Source: JBCDBL01 sp039183635 (GTDB lineage: Bacteria > Pseudomonadota > Alphaproteobacteria > Caulobacterales > Parvularculaceae). Taken from it: 5,466 nt of DNA. Below are positions 1 through 5,466 of the stretch, one piece after another; the first letter of the stretch is position 1; every line of letters starts with the position of its first letter. Location: positions 1-5,466 of the forward strand of contig JBCDBL010000180.1 of assembly GCA_039183635.1 (NCBI GenBank), written 5' to 3'. The notes below the pieces were generated by a model that was given only the letters and a program-made list of their open reading frames with translations, was not told where the DNA came from and did no database searches. A program made the translations under genes and the position numbers.

Positions 1-100
1 AGCGTCTCCTGTTCAATCGGAGTCAGGCAGACGCTTTAAGTCTTTGTTTTTCGCATTTCCGGACGGCCAACCGTACACACTTGGCCTGGAAATGCTTTAA
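1..100 (+). repeat. Intergenic palindromic mosaic repeat, copy A (left-truncated by window edge)
   Basis: Two adjacent palindromic modules are visible. Module 1 pairs 1-7 (AGCGTCT) with 29-35 (AGACGCT), continued inward by CCTG 8-11 with CAGG 24-27. Its left flank probably runs beyond the window. A linker GTCTTTGTTT at 40-49 follows. Module 2 pairs GCATTTCC 53-60 with GGAAATGC 88-95, and inside that GGCCAA 65-70 with TTGGCC 81-86, with a 4-versus-1 nt asymmetric bulge and a 10-nt loop. Copy B at 5318-5419 has the same architecture and linker. From memory it resembles Rhizobiales intergenic mosaic palindromes; no search was run. It starts 13 nt beyond the pleC stop, so it could mark or protect the pleC mRNA 3' end, but no U-tract follows the stem on that strand and I do not call it a terminator. 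Confidence 0.85.
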
Positions 101-113
101 TTGTCCACAGGTC

Positions 114-2435
114 TTAGGAGACGGCTCTCAATGCAGCGTCATCGCCGGATTTCGGCTTGCGCTGTGTCAGCATATGCGCTGTCGCCGGCATGGTTTCAGG
201 CGTTTTGACGAAACTGGTGGCGCGCCTTGGGAAGGCAATGCACACGGACGCCCCCTGGCCCGGCGCCGTGTCGATTGCGATGAGGCCGTTTTGCATCTCC
301 ATGAGCGAAGCGGCCAAGGCGAGACCGAGGCCGGACCCGGTATGCTGTTTGGCGAAATGATCTTCCATCAGCTCAAACGGCGCGCCGAGCTTGTCGATAT
401 GCTGCGGCGCGATACCCGGTCCGTTGTCGGAGATAATGATCGAAACGCAATCCATGTCCGCGTCCAGAGCGACCCTGACATCGCCGCCGTCGTCGGAGAA
501 TTTCACTGCATTTGACAATATGTTTTCGATCACTTGCCGCGCAGCGCGCGCATCGCCCCAAATGTCCGGCGCGTTCGCGGATGGCGGCGTGATTGTGATA
601 TTGCGCTTTGCAGCGTCGTTCTCGGCCGCCCGCAGCGCTTCGGTCAGGGCGCGGTCGAGATCGACTTTGGCGAGCGTCAACTCCATTTTCCCGGCTTCAA
701 TCCGCGACATGTCGAGAATGTCTTCTATGAGAGACAGGAGCCCGCGGCCGCTTTTCAGGATGTCTGCGACATAAGTCTTGTACCGCTCATCGCCCAGGGG
801 GCCGTAAAGCTCCGATTCCATAATTTCAGAGAATCCGTTGATGGCGTTGAGAGGCGTGCGCAGCTCATGGCTCATATTGGCGAGGAATTCTGACTTCGAT
901 CTGTTTGCTTGCTCCGCCTTATTTTTCTCCTGTCCATATTTGCCGAGAGCGTCACGCAACTGCGCGCGGGAGCGCTCAAGATCCGCAACGGTGCGCTTCA
1001 ACTCCGCCTCGTGACGCTCCCTGGCGCGTTCTGTGTGTTTTAATTCAGTGACATCCGTCGCCAGAACAACAACGCCGCCGTCTGCGGTCTCACGCCGGTT
1101 CACGTGGATCCAGCGCCCGTCCTCAAGCTCGGCTTCATAACCGTTTTTGGGTGTGGCGCCGCCCTGTGGCCCGCCCCGTGGCCTTGGCGCGGCGTGCTCC
1201 AAAACCGCTTCGCGTCCCGGGCCGGCTTCTGAAGCCACGGCTTCGGCCGACGCGCCATGACGCACGGCGTCGGGCGGAAGTTTAAAAAATTCACAGAACC
1301 GGCTGTTCCAGGCGACAAGGTTAGAGCCGGCGTCCCAAAGCACAAAGGCGTCCGAGGCGCTTTCAATCGCCGTTCTAAGAGCATTGTCGGCCTCGCCCGC
1401 GGCGGTGTGGGCGTGTTCGGCTGCACGAAGCGGCGTCGGCGCGGCGGCCGGCGTCAACACGCCCCGGCGTCCCGGTGCGCCGTCCTTGCGTGCTCCCTCG
1501 TCGGCGCCCCTGGCTTTAAACCAGGCCCATGCGCCGTCGCCGCGCTTAAGGCGAAATCGCGTATTGATTTTACCGGCAGGCCGGCCGTGGGCGAGGGTCA
1601 GGGCCGTGCGGATATCTTTTGGGTGAACGAGCGCCGTCAGCTCGCTGACCGTCAAGCCATAAGGGGATGGCGGTTGACCCAGCGTCTTGAAAATGGAGGG
1701 CGCAACATGCAGCAAGCGGCTGTCCGGATCGTATCGCCAGGCGCCGCCGGAAGCGCTGGCCAGGGCGCGCTCGGCTTCCAGGTTTTCATCGGATTGCGCC
1801 TCAAGGGAGATGATCGCTTTGCCCATACGAAACACGCCCATGAGCATGCCGCTCATAACAAGAGAAATGGAGATAAAAATAAGGCCATATCCGGCGGTCA
1901 TCGCCCCGCCGCCCAGTTCCGCCGCCGGCGCGGCGACAATGATGCGATCGCCGAACCGGGCTTCTTCCCAGGCGACAATCAGTCGTCGCCCCCGGGCGCG
2001 CAAGTCCGCTTCTCCGCGTTCTTTAAGATTAAGCGCCGTCAGGCTGGCTGTCAGCGTCTCTACAAGAGGCGCATCTCCCGCCGCGGCGATCAATCGTCCG
2101 TAATCTGTGGCCGCAGCTATAACAACGGGCCCGTCAAGGTCGAGGGCGTTGTACGCACTCTCCATGCTTTCAGCGCTGGCGGGACCTTCGAGGCTTGCGA
2201 CGACGTCAATCGCGGCGAGGCGCGCCATCACTTCCCCTTGTTTGACAGCGCGCGTGCGGTCTGCAGCTGCTTTGGCGGCGAAAACGCCGGCCAAGCAGAG
2301 CAAAAAGAACAGCATCGCGCAGGCCAGCCCGATCGGTCCGTTTTTGCGCAATGCATCGGCCGCGCGTGCGGAGGATTTTAATATGTTTGTTCTTACCGAC
2401 GACATGGGCGTGTGCGTCGTTTCCCCGGCGGACAT
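114..2435 (-). CDS. pleC: PleC-type membrane-bound PAS sensor histidine kinase/phosphatase
   Basis: This 773-residue sensor kinase has two membrane segments (about 33-55 and 182-204) enclosing a periplasmic domain of about 125 residues. Two cytoplasmic PAS domains follow (about 226-312 and 352-466), separated by an Ala/Gly/Pro-rich linker. Then come a coiled coil (about 465-515), a HisKA dimerisation domain with phospho-acceptor His523 in MSHELRTPLN, and an HATPase domain with the N box (Asn638, Asn642), DNGPGI 670-675 and GSGLGL 700-705. Glu524 and Thr527, needed for kinase and phosphatase chemistry, are intact. The NGFSEIM and YGPLGDERY stretches and the second PAS domain match my memory of PleC, the DivK/PleD kinase/phosphatase upstream of CtrA. 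DivJ or another PdhS-family kinase is the main alternative, but two membrane spans with a periplasmic domain favour PleC. Caulobacter PleC is somewhat longer, about 840 residues. The ATG at 2435 is the first possible start after an in-frame stop at 2466-2468, and no clear Shine-Dalgarno precedes it. Confidence 0.9.
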   Translation of the reverse strand: MSAGETTHTPMSSVRTNILKSSARAADALRKNGPIGLACAMLFFLLCLAGVFAAKAAADRTRAVKQGEVMARLAAIDVVASLEGPASAESMESAYNALDLDGPVVIAAATDYGRLIAAAGDAPLVETLTASLTALNLKERGEADLRARGRRLIVAWEEARFGDRIIVAAPAAELGGGAMTAGYGLIFISISLVMSGMLMGVFRMGKAIISLEAQSDENLEAERALASASGGAWRYDPDSRLLHVAPSIFKTLGQPPSPYGLTVSELTALVHPKDIRTALTLAHGRPAGKINTRFRLKRGDGAWAWFKARGADEGARKDGAPGRRGVLTPAAAPTPLRAAEHAHTAAGEADNALRTAIESASDAFVLWDAGSNLVAWNSRFCEFFKLPPDAVRHGASAEAVASEAGPGREAVLEHAAPRPRGGPQGGATPKNGYEAELEDGRWIHVNRRETADGGVVVLATDVTELKHTERARERHEAELKRTVADLERSRAQLRDALGKYGQEKNKAEQANRSKSEFLANMSHELRTPLNAINGFSEIMESELYGPLGDERYKTYVADILKSGRGLLSLIEDILDMSRIEAGKMELTLAKVDLDRALTEALRAAENDAAKRNITITPPSANAPDIWGDARAARQVIENILSNAVKFSDDGGDVRVALDADMDCVSIIISDNGPGIAPQHIDKLGAPFELMEDHFAKQHTGSGLGLALAASLMEMQNGLIAIDTAPGQGASVCIAFPRRATSFVKTPETMPATAHMLTQRKPKSGDDAALRAVS

Positions 2436-2462
2436 GCTGTTAAGCCGTTTACGGCGTGTGGA

Positions 2463-2484
2463 GACTCATCTCAAGGCGCGAATC
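2463..2484. promoter_or_regulatory. Paired GANTC (CcrM-type) sites in the pleC leader
   Basis: GACTC at 2463-2467 and GAATC at 2480-2484 lie 27 and 44 nt upstream of the pleC ATG. A third site, GACTC at 2599-2603, lies just beyond the pepN stop. GANTC is the target of the alphaproteobacterial cell-cycle methylase CcrM, and its methylation state controls promoters through GcrA in Caulobacter-like bacteria. The sites are read directly from the sequence. A regulatory role for pleC is inferred from their position and their scarcity in the surrounding coding DNA. Confidence 0.5.
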
Positions 2485-2512
2485 ACTCTTGCCCCTCACA
2501 ACCAACGTAATC

Positions 2513-2527
2513 TTAATCCGCTGTTGA
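2513..2527. promoter_or_regulatory. Second, degenerate CtrA-like box upstream of pleC
   Basis: On the plus strand this reads TTAA-N7-TTGA, one mismatch from the paired TTAA core. On the pleC strand it is TCAA-CAGCGGA-TTAAG, against TTAA-CAGAAGA-TTAAC in the perfect box at 2561-2577. Spacing and much of the spacer agree (13 of 18 bases over the aligned segment). It lies 77 nt upstream of the pleC start. It could be a weak second CtrA site, and chance is possible. Confidence 0.35.
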
Positions 2528-2560
2528 TGTCACGCCTCAAATGATCGCCGGTATGAAAAT

Positions 2561-2577
2561 GTTAATCTTCTGTTAAC
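2561..2577. promoter_or_regulatory. CtrA binding site (GTTAA-N7-TTAAC) upstream of pleC
   Basis: The sequence GTTAATCTTCTGTTAAC fits the full CtrA consensus TTAA-N7-TTAAC on both strands, because both flanking bases are complementary. It lies in the intergenic region, 125 nt before the pleC ATG and 32 nt after the pepN stop. CtrA is the master cell-cycle response regulator of alphaproteobacteria, and PleC acts upstream of it through DivK, so this looks like a feedback site on pleC. No convincing -10 element could be placed relative to it, so activation versus repression cannot be decided. Confidence 0.7.
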
Positions 2578-2609
2578 CTTTTGGACGCGGTTTGGCGCGA
2601 CTCGAAACG

Positions 2610-5225
2610 TTATGCGCCTTCTAAAAGACGGTTGGCCATTTCAAAGAGATTTTCCGACAGGCCGTCCGTTTGCAGAATACGCTTCAGCTCCGCTTTTGTC
2701 TTGACTTGTCGCTGCGAATCAAAACGCCGCCAATTCTCTAATGCGCCGACAAGGCGAGCGGCGAGCTGCGGGTTCATTTTGTCAAGTTTCAGGACCTGAT
2801 CGGCGAAAAAGACATAGGCGGCGCCGTCGGCGCAATGGAAGGCGCTAAGATTGTGCATTGCGAATGCGCCGATCAGGGCTCTGACCTTGTTGGGATTGTT
2901 CATGGCGAACGCGTCATGGGTGAGAAGGTCCTGCACCGTTTGGAACGTATCGGCGCGCGGCGCCATGGCCTGCCAGGAGAGCCATTTGTTGACCACCAAT
3001 GGCTCCCCGCGCCAGGCGTCATAAAATTCCGATAGCGCCGCGGCGCGCTCCGGCCGGTCCGACAGAGCGAGCGCTGAGACCGCGCCGGCGGCGTCCGTCA
3101 TGTTGTCGGCGTCGCGGAATTGGGCGAGCGCGGTGGCCCCGGCGTCCGGATCGGCGCCGGAGAGGCGCAATTTTAAGGCGGCGTTCTTCATGGCGCGGCG
3201 GCCGGCCGATGCGGCGTCCGGCCTATACGGGGAGGTGTCGCAAAGACGTGCGCCGAGCGCGGTCAGCGGTTCGGCGAGGCGGTCGGCGAGCCCGCGCTCG
3301 GTTTTCGCAAGCGCCGCAGCGATTGCAGCGGGATCGATAATCTCCATCTCCTGTGCGACATCGTTCTGTGACGGTGTTTTTAGGGCCTCCGCAGCGAAAG
3401 CGTCGTCGGTTTCGTTTTCTAAAAGATCCCCCAAAGCGTCTGCGTAGGCGGACAGCGCCTGCTCGGCCTTGTCGAGGCGGGCGTCGCCGGCGAAGGTGAG
3501 CACAACATCGAGAAGCAGACGGTGCGCGGTCTCCCAACGATTGTAAAGATCGTCGTCGCGCCGCATCAGCAACAACCGGTCCGCAAGGGGAAGGTCGCGC
3601 TTCACGACAACGGGGGCGGACAGGGACCGAAACGCCGACAGAACCGGTCGCGCAGGGACGTTTTCGAACGTGAATGTTTCCGATGGCGAGGTGAGTTCGA
3701 GCATATGCTCCCGCCCCGGCGCGCCGGTCTCAAAAACAAGGGCGGCGCGCAAAGGCATGTGGAGCGGTTTTTTGTCGGCCTGTTTCGGTGTCGGCGGCGT
3801 TGATTGCGTCACCGTCAGCGTATAGACGCCTTTTTTGGCGTCGTAATCGTCCTCAAGGCGTGCGACCGGCGTGCCGGCCTGGACGTACCAGAGACGGAAT
3901 TGCGTGAGGTCCTTCCCGCTGGCCGCCTCCATCGCGGCGACGAAGTCCTCAACGGTTGCGGCCTCCCCGTCATGGCGGTCAAAGTAAAGGTCCGTCGCGG
4001 CGCGGAAAGCTTCAGGTCCGATCAGTGTGCACATCATTCGCACCAGTTCCGCGCCTTTTTCATAGACCGTCGCGGTATAGAAATTATCGATCGTAATGAA
4101 ACTTTCTGGACGGACCGGATGGGCGAGGGGGCCGGCGTCTTCGGGAAACTGGCGTGCGCGCAGGGCCTTGACGTCTTTAATGCGCTGCACCGGGCCGGAG
4201 CGCATGTCCGCGGAGAACTGCTGGTCCCGGAACACCGTGAAACCTTCTTTCAGGCAAAGCTGAAACCAATCGCGACACGTGACGCGGTTGCCGCTCCAGT
4301 TGTGGAAATACTCATGCGCGACGATGCTTTCGATATATTCATAGTCCGTATCGGTGGCTGTTTCCGGGCTCGCCAAAACATAGGCGGCGTTGAAAATGTT
4401 AAGCCCCTTGTTCTCCATGGCCCCCATATTAAAATGGTCGACAGCGACGATTTGAAACACGTCAAGATCATACTCGCGGCCATAAACCTCTTCGTCCCAA
4501 CGCATGGCGCGCTTAAGGGCGTCAAGGGCGTAATCGCATTTTTTTATATCCTTATACTGAACGTATATATGTAGCGCAACGTTTCGGCCTGACATGGTGG
4601 TGAAATTATCCTCGACCCGGGCGAGGTCGCCGGCGACGAGGGCGAAGAGGTAAGAAGGCTTTGGATGCGGATCTTCCCACGCCGCCCAATGACGCCCATC
4701 TCCGGTTTCACCCGCGCCGACGGGATTGCCGTTCGATAGCAGCACGGGGAACTTGTTTTTATTGGCCGTCATGCGCACCGAGTATTTTGCGAGGATGTCG
4801 GGTCTGTCCGGAAAATATGTGATGCGCCGAAAACCTTCGGCTTCGCACTGGGTGCACAGCATATCGCTCGATGCGTATAACCCTGACAGGGCTGTGTTTT
4901 TCGCCGGCGCGCAATAGTTTTCGATCTCCAACACGAAATGCTCCGGGAGTGAAGGCAGGGTCAGCGTTTTGCCGTCAACGACGTATGCGGTTTCCTGCAG
5001 ACGCTTTCCATCGACGTTGACGCGGGCAAGTTCAATCTCTTCCCCATTCAGAACTAATGGCGCATCCGTCGCGGCGTTTGGCGTTCGGCGTATCTGCAGC
5101 CGTGTTCGCACCCTGGTGCGTTCTGTATCCAGATCGAAATCGAGAGATACGGCGTCGACAGCGTAATCCGGCGTCCTGTAGTCTTTCAGATAAACGGTTT
5201 TTGGGTCCTGCGCGGCGGCGGTCAT
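2610..5225 (-). CDS. pepN: Aminopeptidase N (M1 family zinc metallopeptidase, bacterial PepN type)
   Basis: This 871-residue cytoplasmic enzyme removes N-terminal amino acids from peptides late in protein turnover. It aligns by eye along its length with E. coli PepN (870 residues), offset by about seven residues near the active site. The GAMEN exopeptidase motif is at 268-272. The zinc site is HEYFH 304-308 plus Glu327 (HExxH-18-E), with Glu305 as general base and Tyr388 as the transition-state tyrosine. The QCEAEGFR segment supplies Glu128, which binds the substrate N terminus. Expected domains are N-terminal beta (about 1-200), thermolysin-like catalytic (about 201-450), Ig-like beta (about 451-550) and C-terminal helical. 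There is no signal peptide. The frame is open upstream to an ATG at 5333 inside repeat B, but the ATG at 5225 has a good Shine-Dalgarno and gives the normal family N terminus (LKDYRTPDY near residue 13). All catalytic residues are intact. pleC follows on the same strand 174 nt downstream. Confidence 0.97.
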   Translation of the reverse strand: MTAAAQDPKTVYLKDYRTPDYAVDAVSLDFDLDTERTRVRTRLQIRRTPNAATDAPLVLNGEEIELARVNVDGKRLQETAYVVDGKTLTLPSLPEHFVLEIENYCAPAKNTALSGLYASSDMLCTQCEAEGFRRITYFPDRPDILAKYSVRMTANKNKFPVLLSNGNPVGAGETGDGRHWAAWEDPHPKPSYLFALVAGDLARVEDNFTTMSGRNVALHIYVQYKDIKKCDYALDALKRAMRWDEEVYGREYDLDVFQIVAVDHFNMGAMENKGLNIFNAAYVLASPETATDTDYEYIESIVAHEYFHNWSGNRVTCRDWFQLCLKEGFTVFRDQQFSADMRSGPVQRIKDVKALRARQFPEDAGPLAHPVRPESFITIDNFYTATVYEKGAELVRMMCTLIGPEAFRAATDLYFDRHDGEAATVEDFVAAMEAASGKDLTQFRLWYVQAGTPVARLEDDYDAKKGVYTLTVTQSTPPTPKQADKKPLHMPLRAALVFETGAPGREHMLELTSPSETFTFENVPARPVLSAFRSLSAPVVVKRDLPLADRLLLMRRDDDLYNRWETAHRLLLDVVLTFAGDARLDKAEQALSAYADALGDLLENETDDAFAAEALKTPSQNDVAQEMEIIDPAAIAAALAKTERGLADRLAEPLTALGARLCDTSPYRPDAASAGRRAMKNAALKLRLSGADPDAGATALAQFRDADNMTDAAGAVSALALSDRPERAAALSEFYDAWRGEPLVVNKWLSWQAMAPRADTFQTVQDLLTHDAFAMNNPNKVRALIGAFAMHNLSAFHCADGAAYVFFADQVLKLDKMNPQLAARLVGALENWRRFDSQRQVKTKAELKRILQTDGLSENLFEMANRLLEGA

Positions 5226-5233
5226 GGCGCGTA

Positions 5234-5241
5234 TCCTTTTT
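5234..5241 (-). promoter_or_regulatory. Ribosome binding site of pepN
   Basis: On the minus strand AAAAAGGA ends 8 nt before the ATG at 5225, ideal Shine-Dalgarno spacing. The two upstream in-frame ATGs (5267 and 5333) have no comparable sequence, so this site decides the pepN start. Confidence 0.8.
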
Positions 5242-5317
5242 AACGGGTCGAAGCGTCGTAAAGACATGGCTGTTGGGGCCGGTATTGTAAACCCGTCCCG
5301 GAACCGTTGATCCGCCT

Positions 5318-5419
5318 CTAGAGCACGTCTCATTTAATTGGATTCATATGACGTGCTCTAGGTCTTTGTTTACGCGTGTCTTTTACGCAAAACCGGTATC
5401 CACTTTTGCGCGACACGCG
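5318..5419 (+). repeat. Intergenic palindromic mosaic repeat, copy B (complete)
   Basis: Module 1 is a perfect 12-bp inverted repeat, CTAGAGCACGTC 5318-5329 with GACGTGCTCTAG 5350-5361, around a 20-nt A+T-rich loop holding GATTC (5341-5345). The linker GTCTTTGTTT is at 5362-5371. Module 2 pairs CGCGTGTC 5373-5380 with GACACGCG 5412-5419, and inside that CGCAAAA 5386-5392 with TTTTGCG 5404-5410, with a 5-versus-1 nt bulge and an 11-nt loop. It has the same order, orientation and linker as copy A (1-100), but different stem sequences. It lies 92 nt upstream of the pepN start, so the pepN promoter must be within or downstream of it on the minus strand. From memory it resembles Rhizobiales intergenic mosaic palindromes. 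Confidence 0.9.
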
Positions 5420-5466
5420 CTAGGACGCGTTGCAGGCGATGCGGATCACACGAAGGTCGTCTCACG
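5420..5466. other. Unassigned edge sequence beyond repeat B
   Basis: This short tail holds no supportable feature. A plus-strand ATG at 5439 opens nine codons before the window ends, too few to judge whether a divergent gene begins here. On the minus strand a frame closes at TGA 5446-5448, also too short to interpret. Confidence 0.3.

Noticed and set aside
53..95. Repeat A hairpin as an intrinsic terminator of pleC
   Set aside because: The stem is strong and close to the stop codon, but on the pleC strand it is followed by an A-rich stretch rather than a U-tract.
101..109. DnaA-box-like TTGTCCACA
   Set aside because: It is a single copy with one mismatch to TTATCCACA, with no cluster of further boxes or A+T-rich unwinding region nearby.
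1257..2381. Long plus-strand open frame of 374 codons antisense to pleC
   Set aside because: It lies wholly opposite the clearly recognisable kinase, has no recognisable domain, is Arg/Gly-rich low-complexity in translation, and is expected from G+C-rich codon use on the other strand.
3804..4574. Plus-strand open frame of 256 codons antisense to pepN
   Set aside because: It overlaps the catalytic core of pepN, including the zinc site, and its translation resembles no family I know. It is a shadow of the real gene.
5284..5289. Possible -10 element TACAAT on the minus strand upstream of pepN
   Set aside because: It fits the -10 consensus at five of six bases, but no acceptable -35 hexamer lies at normal spacing, so a promoter cannot be supported.
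5226..5333. Upstream extension of pepN to ATG at 5333 or 5267
   Set aside because: The extra residues do not resemble PepN N termini, the 5333 start lies within repeat B, and only the ATG at 5225 has a well-spaced Shine-Dalgarno.
5439..5466. Possible start of a divergent plus-strand gene at the right edge
   Set aside because: Only nine codons are visible and the upstream ribosome binding site is weak, too little to support a call.

Overview
The window holds two complete genes on the minus strand, flanked on both sides by copies of one intergenic repeat. In transcription order they are pepN (M1-family aminopeptidase N, 5225 to 2610) and pleC (PleC-type membrane sensor histidine kinase, 2435 to 114). 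Nothing on the plus strand looks like a real gene. The long plus-strand open frames are antisense shadows in G+C-rich coding DNA.

The organism is most likely an alphaproteobacterium. The kinase has the PleC/DivJ/PdhS signature around its phospho-acceptor histidine. The pleC upstream region carries a perfect CtrA-type box, GTTAA-N7-TTAAC. GANTC sites, the CcrM methylation target, are rare in the coding DNA and concentrated in the non-coding DNA. The flanking repeats resemble palindromic intergenic mosaic elements that I recall from Rhizobiales genomes. I cannot fix the order: Rhizobiales, Caulobacterales, Hyphomonadales and Parvularculales all fit.

Layout: 1-100 repeat copy A, cut by the window edge; 114-2435 pleC; 2436-2609 an intergenic region with the CtrA-like box, a weaker second box and three GANTC sites; 2610-5225 pepN, whose start is supported by a Shine-Dalgarno sequence; 5226-5317 the pepN leader; 5318-5419 repeat copy B; 5420-5466 unassigned edge sequence. 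No gene-free stretch exceeds 300 bases.

The two proteins have no obvious shared biochemistry. PepN is a cytoplasmic housekeeping peptidase and PleC is a cell-cycle and polarity kinase/phosphatase acting upstream of CtrA. The most interesting content is regulatory: a probable CtrA feedback site with GANTC sites before pleC, and a structured repeat family whose arms differ between copies while base pairing is kept. I found no evidence of a novel defence, mobile or biosynthetic system.
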